DNA of 27,331 nucleotides from a virus, in IMG/VR virus record IMGVR_UViG_3300045930_000172, positions 1-27,331 of that record; one strand, given 5' to 3'. Position 1 is the first letter of the stretch. Every line of letters starts with the position of its first letter. Below the pieces are notes generated by a model. It had not been told where the DNA came from. It worked only from the letters and a program-made list of their open reading frames with translations, and made no database searches. A program made the position numbers and the translations under genes. Positions 6,362-14,469 of this stretch are shown piece after piece.

Positions 6362-8506
6362 TTACCAGGTAACGCCCTGGACCCAGGCGACGGTGCCAGT
6401 GCGCTGCAACGTCCAGTTCACCGGCAGGATCAACCGCAGCGCCAGGCTGTCAGTCTGGAACATCGAGCGCGTGGGAGCTGCCACGACACCTGGTGTGCCA
6501 ACCGTGCCGATCTGCGCCGGGTTGGTGTCCTCCATGTGGAGGGTTGCCTGGTCGCTCACCTCGAAGCGCGGAGCCTCGGCACCGACCGAAACGAAATCGG
6601 CGGCGTCGAGCGCAATCACCGTGCCAGCCGGCACATGGCCGCTGTCGATGATTGGCCAGCCAGACATGCTGCCTGCCCGCACTTCGTCGCGGAACGGGAA
6701 GGCACCGCTGTTCGGCCCGACCGTGAATCCGATGCTGTTGAGCTGCTGCGGATTCATCAGCCAGACAGGATTGCGCAGATTGCCGTTCGTGCCAGTGAGC
6801 AGCGCGGCAGTGATCTGCTTGATGTCACCGACCAGGGCGTTGAAGCCGCCGCCGGTCGTGGCCGTCAAGGCTGCCACACCGTACAGGATGCCAGCAGGCC
6901 GGATTGCTGTGTCAACGTTGGCGTCGAGCAGGACAGAATCGAGCGAAACTGACGTGTCCTCCTGGATGCAGTTGCGCAGCAGCGGTTGAATTGCGGGCGT
7001 GCTGTGTTCGTCAATCTCCCTGGTCCAGGTGGTGATGACGCCCATTTTTTTCGGCAGCAGCGTGACCGCCGAGAATGCAGCCATCCGCACCGGGATCGGA
7101 TTGCCTTCACCGACGAACGAGCCAGCGATGGTCGGCGTGGTTCGGCGCGTCGGCACGACGAGCTTGCCATCAGCTCCGAATGTCACGCTGGTGCCCATGC
7201 CAGCCAGGCGCGGATACACCGCTTTCGGCTGCAGCAGTGGCAGGAAGCCGAGATTGCGCTGACTGACCAGTTCAGCTGCCCAGTTCGACGGCCCAGCTCC
7301 AGTCGTCGTTGCTGGCACGGTGGCGGCCTTGGTAATCAGCTCCTGGACCAGGCGAATTTCGTGATCTTCGCCGAACAGGAGATGGATCGCCTCGGCCTCT
7401 GATTTGCGTTGCGAAGCCGCGAGCATCTTGGCCATGCACATCCTGGTGTACACGTCCATGATGTCCACGGCCTTGCCATTCGTGAACGGCTGGCGCGGCT
7501 TGGCCGGAACAGTGCTCGGCCTGGTCTGCACAGCACCGCCGCGTGCCACCGGCACCGGCAGCTGAGCCTGCACCTGAGCTGCTTGTGCAGTCTCACCGAG
7601 GCGGGCTTCGTTGTCCTTCAGCATCTGATGAAGGGCAGCCTCGCGGTCGATCTTGTCCTTCAGCTCCTTGTTGGTTTCCAGGTCCGCGTCGGTGACGTTG
7701 TTATCGTCAATCAACTCGGTGTGCTTCTGCAGCTCATCACGCGCTGCATTCAGACGCTGCTCGGCGTCTGCAATCCGTTGTGCTAGCGACGACATTGTTT
7801 TGATCCTTGTGGGAGGGGTTTCGGCATGCTTGCCGCGATCCCCGCGCCGCACGATGCCGCCCCGTGCGCCATGCTTGGCGAAAACGGCATCGAGTGTTGC
7901 GGGGGAAATCTTCAGTGACTTGGCGATGGCCAGTGCGTTGGGATTTGCTGGCACTGCGACGATGCTTGTCTCAACCAGCTTTTGCTTGACGTAGAAGGAG
8001 CCGAAATCGGTTTCCTCGCGCGGCCTGGTTTCGATGGGCTTGAAGCCCACCGAGGCAGCTTTCAAAATTCCGGCCTCGACCAGCTTGCGGATTTCGTCAA
8101 CGCGATCTGATGTGCCGAGCGGCGCTAGCTCCAGCTTGCCGCGCAGCTGCTTGCCGACGACGCGCACGTTGGTCCAGGTGCCGATGATGAAATCGGACTG
8201 GTGACTGAACAGCGCAATCGGGTTTAGCTTGAACTCCTCGAGCTGCCAGCCGCTCGACAGGATGATGTCGTCCATGCGGTCAGGCGTTTCATCTGACAGC
8301 ACGAACTCCAGGCCATCCTGCTTGGCTGCAGGCTTCCGCTTCCTGATGATGCCGTCCGCGCTGCGCTCATCCCAAATGATTTCGCAGGCTGTCTCGTCGC
8401 CCAGCTCATCGACGCAGCGATCCATGAAATCGTCGAAGGTTTCGTCATCATCAGGCGTGATTTCACGCGCGACGACGCAGCCGCCGTCGAGGACGTGCTT
8501 GGTCAT
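6362..8506 (-). CDS. Fused prohead protease and major capsid protein, HK97 type
   Basis: 714 aa, ATG at 8506 with AAGGG upstream. Residues about 60-200 are the HK97-type prohead protease: His102 ('LFSHQSD'), Ser152 ('KAASVGF') and Glu179 ('LVETSIVAVPANPNA') fit the catalytic triad. Residues about 238-310 are a coiled coil ('AQRIADAEQRLNAARDELQ') equivalent to the scaffolding delta domain. A linker of about 60 residues and the HK97-fold capsid domain follow ('VPTRRTTPTIAGSFVGEGN', 'KKMGVITTWTREI', 'PAGILYGV', 'PVWLMNPQQLNSIG'). Protease and capsid are normally separate genes; here they form one open frame, a fusion known in some phages. An internal ATG at 7795 (residue 238), with AAGGA eight bases upstream, could start the scaffold-capsid part alone. 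Self-cleavage would release the coat protein. Confidence 0.9.
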   Translation of the reverse strand: MTKHVLDGGCVVAREITPDDDETFDDFMDRCVDELGDETACEIIWDERSADGIIRKRKPAAKQDGLEFVLSDETPDRMDDIILSSGWQLEEFKLNPIALFSHQSDFIIGTWTNVRVVGKQLRGKLELAPLGTSDRVDEIRKLVEAGILKAASVGFKPIETRPREETDFGSFYVKQKLVETSIVAVPANPNALAIAKSLKISPATLDAVFAKHGARGGIVRRGDRGKHAETPPTRIKTMSSLAQRIADAEQRLNAARDELQKHTELIDDNNVTDADLETNKELKDKIDREAALHQMLKDNEARLGETAQAAQVQAQLPVPVARGGAVQTRPSTVPAKPRQPFTNGKAVDIMDVYTRMCMAKMLAASQRKSEAEAIHLLFGEDHEIRLVQELITKAATVPATTTGAGPSNWAAELVSQRNLGFLPLLQPKAVYPRLAGMGTSVTFGADGKLVVPTRRTTPTIAGSFVGEGNPIPVRMAAFSAVTLLPKKMGVITTWTREIDEHSTPAIQPLLRNCIQEDTSVSLDSVLLDANVDTAIRPAGILYGVAALTATTGGGFNALVGDIKQITAALLTGTNGNLRNPVWLMNPQQLNSIGFTVGPNSGAFPFRDEVRAGSMSGWPIIDSGHVPAGTVIALDAADFVSVGAEAPRFEVSDQATLHMEDTNPAQIGTVGTPGVVAAPTRSMFQTDSLALRLILPVNWTLQRTGTVAWVQGVTW
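7795..7812 (-). promoter_or_regulatory. Internal ribosome binding site and start for the scaffold-capsid part
   Basis: On the minus strand AAGGA lies eight bases before ATG 7795-7793, in frame with the capsid ORF. It sits exactly between the end of the protease domain and the first residue of the delta-domain coiled coil (MSSLAQRIAD). This is where a separate capsid gene would begin. It suggests two products from one frame; this has not been tested. Confidence 0.55.
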
Positions 8507-8529
8507 GGCTCTGCCCTTTTGCTGAGGTG

Positions 8530-9234
8530 CTACGACACTACGATCAGCACTGGATCGTTGCCGCCGAGTGGCGGCCCGCTGCTCTGGCCTGGTGTCACTG
8601 TCAAATCAAACCAGCCGCCCATGTCGGCATTGGCAGTGATCGCGTAGCGTTTGATCACTGTGGCATCCAATTTTTTCTGGATGGTGATGCTCTGGCCTGG
8701 CTTCACGCCTTGCCAGAACAGCGTCAGATCCCGGTTTTCGATGTCGCGCGCATCAACGAACAGGTGTGTCGCGTCATCCTGCGCCGCCGTGTCCCAGGCG
8801 ATCTTCGTGTCACCAGGATCACCTGCCGTGGTCTGCGTTGTCTTGGCACTGTAATCGAGCATCGTGCCAGTGGCGTTCGTGCCTGGTGCAGCATCCTGCT
8901 TCACCACCAGCTCGAATTGCCGCTCAGCCTCCTGCTCGATTGGCTGTCCGACAGCGCCAGAGTGCAGCTTGAGCAGCCTGATCGATCGCGAATGTTCCTC
9001 TGGCACGACCACCGCACCACCTGGCACCACGTTGATGGTGACTTCGCGCCCATCGGGCGCGTAAAGGCCGCTGTAGCGCGTGCCTTCTGCAGACACTGCA
9101 AATGCCAGCGTGGCAGGCGTCCACTCGGCGGGCATGTTGATGCGGACGATTTCGGCATTGTCACCAATATCGACGGCCTCTGACAGGCTCCCGCCTGCCG
9201 GAATGACTGGCCCCGTGATGACTTTCAGTGCCAT
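8530..9234 (-). CDS. Putative capsid accessory (decoration or head fibre) protein
   Basis: 234 aa, ATG at 9234 with AGGAG six bases upstream. No named family is recognised. The protein is almost entirely beta-rich. The N-terminal half (about 1-115) has 'VITGPVIPAGGSLSEAVDIG' and 'APDGREVTINVVPGGAVVVP'. The C-terminal half (about 135-234) has 'WQGVKPGQSITIQKKLDA' and ends in 'PVLIVVS'. No catalytic motif, signal peptide or membrane segment is seen. It lies between HNH and the capsid gene and starts two bases after the HNH stop codon. A virion surface or decoration protein fits this composition and location. A tail or fibre component is also possible. Confidence 0.5.
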   Translation of the reverse strand: MALKVITGPVIPAGGSLSEAVDIGDNAEIVRINMPAEWTPATLAFAVSAEGTRYSGLYAPDGREVTINVVPGGAVVVPEEHSRSIRLLKLHSGAVGQPIEQEAERQFELVVKQDAAPGTNATGTMLDYSAKTTQTTAGDPGDTKIAWDTAAQDDATHLFVDARDIENRDLTLFWQGVKPGQSITIQKKLDATVIKRYAITANADMGGWFDLTVTPGQSSGPPLGGNDPVLIVVS

Positions 9235-9236
9235 CG

Positions 9237-9539
9237 CTATCTCCTGTTGGCCGGATGCTTCGGATCGGTCGGCCAGCCATCGGCATCAACCTCGTCGGTG
9301 TAGCCGCGATGTTCGATGGCTTGCTTTTGGTTGCTGTGGCAGGAGCTGCAGAGGCTCTGCAGATCGCCCAGCGAAAACAGTGTCCAGTTGCCTTTGTGCG
9401 GAATGACGTGATCAGCCACCGTGGCGCGCGTGACCACTCCGCGGTTCAGGCAGAACTTGCACAGCGGGTGATGCTTGAGCTGCAGCGTGCGTCGGCGTTG
9501 CCATCGCGCCGTGTCGTAGAACCGCTGCCAGTCTCTCAT
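9237..9539 (-). CDS. HNH endonuclease, terminase-associated
   Basis: 100 aa. The ATG at 9539 overlaps the terminase stop (ATGA). A Zn-binding HNH module fills the protein: 'CKFC' (about 27-30), the 'ADHVIPHKG' D-H motif (about 42-50), then 'DLQSLCSSCHSNQKQ' with the second Cys pair and the Asn. HNH proteins next to terminase genes (HK97 gp74 type) are established as partners of the large subunit in cos-type DNA cutting and packaging. In HK97-like phages the HNH gene is often near the small subunit; here it directly follows the large one. Catalytic residues appear intact. Confidence 0.88.
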   Translation of the reverse strand: MRDWQRFYDTARWQRRRTLQLKHHPLCKFCLNRGVVTRATVADHVIPHKGNWTLFSLGDLQSLCSSCHSNQKQAIEHRGYTDEVDADGWPTDPKHPANRR

Positions 9540-11200
9540 CCGATCAGGGCCTCGATGTCCACCGGCCTGGCGCCCTTGCGATCACGCGAGCGCAAGCCCA
9601 TCAGCATCGCGAGTGCCACCGCGCCGTCGATGCGGAAGCGTGCCTTGTCCTTGTCCAGCTTGCGCAGGCCTGCAGGGTCCATCGCAGCCACTGCGTTTGC
9701 GATGTTCCAGTTCAGCACTGGATTGTTGGAATGGATCAGCGTGCGATCAATCACGGCACGCTCCAGGGCATCAATGGCTGGCCCCATGTCCTTGAAGCCT
9801 TGGCCCCATGGCACCAGGCGCAAGCCATCAGTGAGGCGCGGCCTGGCTCCCAGGGTGACGCGCTGGAATTTTTCATCAGGCTCCTTGCTTGGGTCCTCGT
9901 AAGCCTGCAGGCCGATGCGGTCGAACTCGCGCAGCAGGTCCTGGATGCGCCAGCGGTCATACGCCATGCCCTTGACGCGGTAACGCTGCGACAGCTCAGC
10001 GATGAACAGCGCGACCACTTCGGGATTGATGGTGCGGCCAGGTGAGGCCAGCAGGTGGCCTGCCTCCAGCCATTCGACGTAGCGGAACGTGCCAGTGCCG
10101 AAATCCCGCTGCGATTGTTCGCGCAGCAGGTCCTTCGGCTTCCAGAAATACGGCACGATGCGGCACGGATCAGAAGCTGAGCCGACCAGCAGTGCTGTCA
10201 GGTCCAGCACGCTGGACAGGTCCAGTGCCAGGTACACCTCCTCGCCTTCCTGCAGCTGCACCTCACCAGCACAGGCCATCCATTCAGAGCGCGACAGCAG
10301 CGCAGACACTGGCGCGATGCGCTGGTTCAGGAACAGGTTGCGCACCTTCGGCTCCTCGGCAGGCATGCGCTTGGCCTTCCGAATGGCCGCCACCAGGTCC
10401 TCGCGGTCGCGAAACTTGCCGAGCGCCGGATTGGCCTTGCGCCATTGCCGCTCATCGCCCAGGTCGCAATCCTCATCGGCTGCGTAGAGGTGGCAGACGA
10501 TGGTCGGATCTACACCTGCCTGGCCGTCATCAATCAGCTGGCTCAGGATGTGCTCAGGGTCATTGCTCTGCGTGCTGATGGTGATGAACAGCGGCTCATC
10601 GCGAGCGCCGAATGCAGTGTCCATCACATCGTACAGCGTGCGATTTTTCGCCTGCGCCAGTTCATCGTAGATCACCAGGCTGGGCATATAGCCGTGCTTG
10701 GTGCCAGCCTCTGCACTGATCGCTCGGTAGATCGAGCCAGTGCGCCTGGCGATCATGGTCTTGGTCGAGGCCACGATCTCCAGTTCGCCGCGCAGCTCTG
10801 GCTCCAGCTCAACAATCTGCCTGGCGAACTTGAACACGATGGCTGCCTGGTCGCGGTCATTGGCAGCTGAATAGATTTCGCCGTGCACGATGGCCTCTGG
10901 ACCGATCAGGTGTGCCAGCGCCAGCGTTGCGATCAGTGCGGTTTTGCCATTCTTGCGCGCCACCGAGAGGATGGCACGGCGCACCGCACGATTGCCGTTC
11001 GGCATGTGCGGCTCGTAGATGTCGCGAATGAATTTCTTTTGCCAGGCATCCAGCTTGAACGGTTTGCCCTGGCCCTTGCCACTGGGCACGGTCAATCGCT
11101 GGATGAAATCAATGACCAGTTTCGCACGCTGTCTGCCTCGCGGCGTGCGTCTAACTTGCGAGGAGGCCCGCAAACTTGCTCTGTTGTGCTTCGCCAACAC
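9536..11200 (-). CDS. terL: Terminase large subunit, Terminase_1 type
   Basis: 554 aa. ATPase half: Walker A 'VARKNGKT' (about 80-87) and Walker B 'LVIYDE' (about 175-180). Nuclease half: acidic residues in 'LALDLS' (D327), 'AYDRWR' (D415) and 'RIDGAV' (D525), matching the three metal ligands of the RNase H-like fold. It packages DNA into proheads and cuts concatemers. The frame opens at GTG 11200, overlapping the small subunit gene by 50 bases with no clear ribosome binding site; a TTG about 30 bases later is another option, so the first 10-20 residues are uncertain. Together with the P27-type small subunit and HNH this forms a typical cos-packaging set. Confidence 0.93.
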   Translation of the reverse strand: MLAKHNRASLRASSQVRRTPRGRQRAKLVIDFIQRLTVPSGKGQGKPFKLDAWQKKFIRDIYEPHMPNGNRAVRRAILSVARKNGKTALIATLALAHLIGPEAIVHGEIYSAANDRDQAAIVFKFARQIVELEPELRGELEIVASTKTMIARRTGSIYRAISAEAGTKHGYMPSLVIYDELAQAKNRTLYDVMDTAFGARDEPLFITISTQSNDPEHILSQLIDDGQAGVDPTIVCHLYAADEDCDLGDERQWRKANPALGKFRDREDLVAAIRKAKRMPAEEPKVRNLFLNQRIAPVSALLSRSEWMACAGEVQLQEGEEVYLALDLSSVLDLTALLVGSASDPCRIVPYFWKPKDLLREQSQRDFGTGTFRYVEWLEAGHLLASPGRTINPEVVALFIAELSQRYRVKGMAYDRWRIQDLLREFDRIGLQAYEDPSKEPDEKFQRVTLGARPRLTDGLRLVPWGQGFKDMGPAIDALERAVIDRTLIHSNNPVLNWNIANAVAAMDPAGLRKLDKDKARFRIDGAVALAMLMGLRSRDRKGARPVDIEALIG

Positions 11201-11645
11201 CGGCTGCGATGCGGCTGCGTGCTGCTGGTGTCATGCCGAACTCGGATGCGTAGCGGCACATATCGCCAGCAGCCTTCCTGGCAATCGACAGCAGCGGATT
11301 GATGTGAGCCTGCTTGTCGCGCTTCACCAGCAGGCCCTGGAAAACCGGATCGCCGCTGCGCATTTTGGCCAGGGCTTCCTCAGCCATCTTCCAGGTGCCG
11401 TAGGCCTGGGAGTAGGCAGCCAGCGGCCCATAATCGACAATGGTGAGCAGCCCCAGGCGGTGCAGCTCCAGCACGATGCGGTGCCACTCATCCTGGCCAT
11501 ACGGGCACAAAAAGTCGGGCGGCTCTGGCACGTCATCAGGGATCAGCGGCCTCGGCTCGTCGTAGCTCAGCTTCTTGTGTCCTGGATTGCCGCGCAGCAC
11601 CTGCAGGTGCGTGGGGATCGGGCGCGGTCCTCGCGGGCCACTCAT
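11151..11645 (-). CDS. terS: Terminase small subunit, P27 family
   Basis: 164 aa, ATG at 11645 with AAGGAG at good spacing; the start overlaps the stop of the glycosyltransferase gene (ATGA). The N-terminus 'GPRGPRPIPTHLQVLRGNPGHKKL' is the hallmark of P27-type small terminases (PT-x-L-x-x-L-x-G-N-P). Next come 'PPDFLCPYGQDEWHRIVLELHRLGLLTIVD' and 'LAAYSQAYGTWKMAEEAL', the usual helices, and 'NPLLSIARKAAGDMCRYASEFGMTPAARSRI' near the end. The protein recognises the packaging site and loads the large subunit. Assignment is firm. Confidence 0.92.
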   Translation of the reverse strand: MSGPRGPRPIPTHLQVLRGNPGHKKLSYDEPRPLIPDDVPEPPDFLCPYGQDEWHRIVLELHRLGLLTIVDYGPLAAYSQAYGTWKMAEEALAKMRSGDPVFQGLLVKRDKQAHINPLLSIARKAAGDMCRYASEFGMTPAARSRIAAGVGEAQQSKFAGLLAS

Positions 11646-12550
11646 GTGCGTTGCTCCTTGTTCAGCTTCACTGCACCGTAGCGTTCAGCCATCAGCTGCA
11701 GGCCGTACTCGTTCACGCCGACTGGTCGCTCCAGGTCCTTGCGCAGCAGCAGCTTGTTGCGCTCCTGGAATCGGCTGTAGTCCACGAAGTGGTGCCAGCG
11801 GTTGAATTTCCAGACCACCTTGGCGACGTCAGGATGCAGCTTCACCAGCACCTTGCTCTTGAGCAGCGTGCCGTCTTGATAAATCTCGTCGGTGTTGCCG
11901 CCTGCCATCTTCTGCGTGGCGATCTTCTTTTGCAGGAAGGCGTAGAACTGCACCGTGCACCAGCCAGCCTTGAGACAGCGCAGGCTCAGGTCAGTGTCCT
12001 CGTTGTAGCGGCTGCGCCAGCGAAACGGCAGGTCGTTGCGGATCAGAATGCAGCTGTAAATTCGCGTATTGAACACCAGCGGAGCGAACTTGGTTTTGCG
12101 CGGCGCAAACATTTCATAGGCAGGGCCAGCCATCGCGACGTTGCGATAGCGCAGACAGAAATCCTCCATCGCACGAAAGTGAGTGCCGTCGCCAAGCGAA
12201 GTTTTCTGGTTGCGGTTGAGGCGATAGAAGCCGCCGATGTTGTCATCCATCACCCAGTGCCAGGCATGGCCTTCGCTGATGGAATGCTCCCAGGCGCAGT
12301 TGCGAGCTGGCCCGGATCCTGTGCCAAGCCCCTGGGCATCACCATCAGGGTCGCAAGTGTCGAAATTCTTTTTGAAGGCTGGATCGAGCACCAGCAGCTT
12401 GCTGCGATCAATCACTGCGGCGTAGCTGTCCAGCTCCTGCGGCTCCACGATCACGCGATAGGGCACACCCATCGCGTCCAGGTGGCGCATGGTCAGGCGG
12501 CTTGCTGCTCTGCCCTTGCTCGGAATGTAGATCGGGAATTGCGGATTCAT
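11642..12550 (-). CDS. Glycosyltransferase of TET-associated (TAGT/GREB1-like) type
   Basis: 302 aa. The ATG at 12550 overlaps the stop of the 61-aa gene (ATGA), with no independent ribosome binding site. The fold is GT-A-like: 'IYIPSKGRA' (7-15), 'YRVIVEPQE' (31-39), 'GPARN' (80-84), the metal-binding '[16 protein letters not shown]' (99-114, DDN at 102-104), '[17 protein letters not shown]' (181-197) and '[15 protein letters not shown]' near the end. This pattern matches the phage glycosyltransferases described beside TET/JBP oxygenases and related to human GREB1. Those are predicted to put sugars on hydroxylated bases in phage DNA. No oxygenase or methylase is visible here, so the acceptor is unknown; another macromolecule could be modified instead. 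The C-terminal coding end carries the ribosome binding site of terS, tying its expression to packaging. Confidence 0.7.
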   Translation of the reverse strand: MNPQFPIYIPSKGRAASRLTMRHLDAMGVPYRVIVEPQELDSYAAVIDRSKLLVLDPAFKKNFDTCDPDGDAQGLGTGSGPARNCAWEHSISEGHAWHWVMDDNIGGFYRLNRNQKTSLGDGTHFRAMEDFCLRYRNVAMAGPAYEMFAPRKTKFAPLVFNTRIYSCILIRNDLPFRWRSRYNEDTDLSLRCLKAGWCTVQFYAFLQKKIATQKMAGGNTDEIYQDGTLLKSKVLVKLHPDVAKVVWKFNRWHHFVDYSRFQERNKLLLRKDLERPVGVNEYGLQLMAERYGAVKLNKEQRT

Positions 12551-12732
12551 CCTGCGTAATCGCGCCGCCTGCGATCAGCACGCTCAGCCAGCTTGTCGTA
12601 CTCATCAGCAATGCGCAGCATCGCAGCCTTGGCTTCGCGGTCTTTCATATCTGCGGCCAGGGTTCTCATTTGCTCAGCCCGCTTGCGCCAGTGTGCCGGG
12701 TTGCGGATCGGATTGCTGCTCTGCTTGGGCAT
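12547..12732 (-). CDS. Small helical protein, rhizobial type, unknown function
   Basis: 61 aa from ATG 12732; the frame is open to 12891, but those codons lie inside the radical SAM gene. It overlaps the end of the radical SAM gene by 59 bases and its stop overlaps the glycosyltransferase start. The core '[42 protein letters not shown]' is two amphipathic helices. I associate this pattern with a very common short protein family of rhizobial chromosomes whose function is unknown to me. Its capture between two modification-type enzymes may mean it is a subunit or regulator, or only a host gene picked up by the phage. Confidence 0.7.
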   Translation of the reverse strand: MPKQSSNPIRNPAHWRKRAEQMRTLAADMKDREAKAAMLRIADEYDKLAERADRRRRDYAG

Positions 12733-13777
12733 TGGCTGACCTGTCGAAGCGGCCGACAGCAGGATCAGCCTCAAGGGGCCGCCAGGTCTGGCCATTCCAG
12801 AAGCGATCAACTTGCTTGTCGCTCCAGTGTTTGAAATCGCAGCGGCTGAACGTGATGTTGCACTTGCGGCAGGCGTAGTCAGTATCGGCACGGTTTTTCA
12901 GACGCAGGCGGCGGCGCACCGTCTGCATTTCCTCGCCATACCAAAACGCCATGAAGCCTTCAGCACCTTCATTCACATTGCCGAATTTGCCTTCACTCTT
13001 GTGCATTCCATCCTGGCAGCACAGCAGGAAGGCACCAGAGGCGGCGACCGTGACATAGAGGAACGGCTGATTGCAGCGCCTGGCCAGCGGCTGCTCCAGG
13101 GGCTTCATGCCGAAGCGTTTGCCAGCATCCCAGTCCAGATTGCCATACCAGTTGCCCAGCAGACCGGCGCGGTAGCGCGACTTCGGCCAGCGCGTTGGTT
13201 CATCCATCAGCACGATCAGCTTGGTTTTCGGCCCGTAATATTTCCAGGGCGTGGGTGCGAACTCAGGGGCCACGCACTTGCCGCTGGCTTCGTTGTAGTA
13301 GGCGAAGAACGGATACTTCGATTGCGCAGCCAGCTTGTGGAAGCGCGAGCGCGGCCCGTACATGTCGGTGTAAATGATGTTCGCCCCTGCATCCAGGAAG
13401 CCATCGTAGGTCACGTCACCTGTCAGCAGCTTGGTGCCGTTGGTCGTGATTTGAATTTGCACCAGTGGTGCCAGCTCACGCGCGATCCTCAGCCAGGCTG
13501 TCAGCTGAGGATGCAGGGTCGGCTCACCGACGACGCCGCAAATGTCAACGCGCACGGTGGGTGAAACCTTGTTGATCGTGGTGAACAGCTTGCGCCAGGT
13601 CTGCTCGCTCATCTGGTGTTCGTTGTGCTTCTCAATCAGCCCAGCACAGCAGTGGCCGCATTTCAGATTGCAGCCATAGACTGGCTCGATCACCCAAACA
13701 TTTGGCGAAGTGCTACCCAGCGGCTTGATCTTCTTTTGATGGCCGAAGCCCTTGGTGATCGCAGGCCAGTTGAACAT
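12674..13777 (-). CDS. Radical SAM enzyme with SPASM-like Cys-rich C-terminus
   Basis: 367 aa. ATG 13777 shares a base with the preceding TGA (TGATG), and AGGGGG lies six bases upstream. The radical SAM motif C-x3-C-x2-C is at Cys36, Cys40 and Cys43 ('GCNLKCGHC'). 'VVGEPTLHP' (82-90) is the GGE-like SAM-binding segment, and '[11 protein letters not shown]' follows as strand 4. The C-terminal part has Cys235 ('RRCNQP'), Cys253-254 ('LLCCQD') and Cys303, 306 and 313 ('[11 protein letters not shown]'), consistent with an auxiliary Fe-S cluster (SPASM or twitch type). The last 40 residues are polar and overlap the next gene. The enzyme would cleave S-adenosylmethionine to start radical chemistry. 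The substrate is unknown; neighbours suggest a nucleic-acid base or a peptide in a modification pathway. Confidence 0.85.
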   Translation of the reverse strand: MFNWPAITKGFGHQKKIKPLGSTSPNVWVIEPVYGCNLKCGHCCAGLIEKHNEHQMSEQTWRKLFTTINKVSPTVRVDICGVVGEPTLHPQLTAWLRIARELAPLVQIQITTNGTKLLTGDVTYDGFLDAGANIIYTDMYGPRSRFHKLAAQSKYPFFAYYNEASGKCVAPEFAPTPWKYYGPKTKLIVLMDEPTRWPKSRYRAGLLGNWYGNLDWDAGKRFGMKPLEQPLARRCNQPFLYVTVAASGAFLLCCQDGMHKSEGKFGNVNEGAEGFMAFWYGEEMQTVRRRLRLKNRADTDYACRKCNITFSRCDFKHWSDKQVDRFWNGQTWRPLEADPAVGRFDRSANAQAEQQSDPQPGTLAQAG

Positions 13778-14469
13778 CAGCGGCCCCCTGAGTTGGCCTG
13801 GAGCAGCTCGGCAACTGGAGGCAGTTCATCGCTGCCCTTCTTGGCCTTGAACTGCTGGGCGACGTAGCTCTGTCGATCAGCGCGCGGAAACCAGAGAAAC
13901 TTCGTCTTGTCGCTCATGTCCTGCTGCACCAGGTGGCAGAATTGCTTGACGGCCTCAGCATCCTTGAAGTGAAGCATGATGGTGCGAAAGGCCTCAGCAC
14001 TGTTCTGCTCGTACTCAGGCATGCCAACGTATTCGCGGATCGGATCATTGGCAGGTGCAGTGAGCTGCTCAGCCTCTACCTGGGTGAAGCCTGTCAGGTC
14101 AGTGTCGAAGCCCAGGGTCTGCAGTTCATTCAGCTCCAGCGTGAGCATCGCGGAATCCCAGCTGGAATTTTCTGTGAGCCTGTTATCGGCAATGCGGTAG
14201 GCACGAACCTGGGCTTCGCTCCAACCACGAGCGACCATGACTGGCACCTGATCCAGCTTTAATCGCTGTGCAGCCAGGACTCTCCCATGCCCAGCGATGA
14301 TCTCCCCACGCTCATCGACCAGGACCGGCATCGTCCAGCCCCACTCCTGAATCGAGTCGGCCAGCTGCTCAATCTGAGCGTCAGAGTGAATGCGAGCATT
14401 CCTGGCCGATGGAAGCAGCTCAGCGATTGCACGCCGCTCCACATGGTCTGCAGGCCATTTCACAGTCAT
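13777..14469 (-). CDS. ParB/Srx-fold protein with a separate C-terminal domain
   Basis: 230 aa, ATG 14469 with AAGGA at good spacing; first gene of the leftward late operon. Residues about 12-110 are a ParB N-terminal (ParB/sulfiredoxin) domain: 'NARIHSDAQIEQLADSIQEWGWTMPVLVD', the nucleotide-binding 'AGHGRVLAAQRL' (GHGR 60-63) and 'AYRIADNRLTENSSWD'. Such domains are often fused to DNA methylases in phages. Here the second part (about 148-205) is instead 'MPEYEQNSAEAFRTIMLHFKD ... KTKFLWFP', a small domain I have seen following phage ParB-like domains. No methylase motif (DPPY or NPPF type) is present. No helix-turn-helix of true ParB partition proteins is evident. A role in nucleotide binding or DNA modification is inferred from domain and neighbours. 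Confidence 0.8.
   Translation of the reverse strand: MTVKWPADHVERRAIAELLPSARNARIHSDAQIEQLADSIQEWGWTMPVLVDERGEIIAGHGRVLAAQRLKLDQVPVMVARGWSEAQVRAYRIADNRLTENSSWDSAMLTLELNELQTLGFDTDLTGFTQVEAEQLTAPANDPIREYVGMPEYEQNSAEAFRTIMLHFKDAEAVKQFCHLVQQDMSDKTKFLWFPRADRQSYVAQQFKAKKGSDELPPVAELLQANSGGR

Noticed and set aside
11651-12559. Plus-strand open frame of 302 codons
   Set aside because: Exact antisense of the glycosyltransferase gene; its composition is that of mirrored coding DNA.
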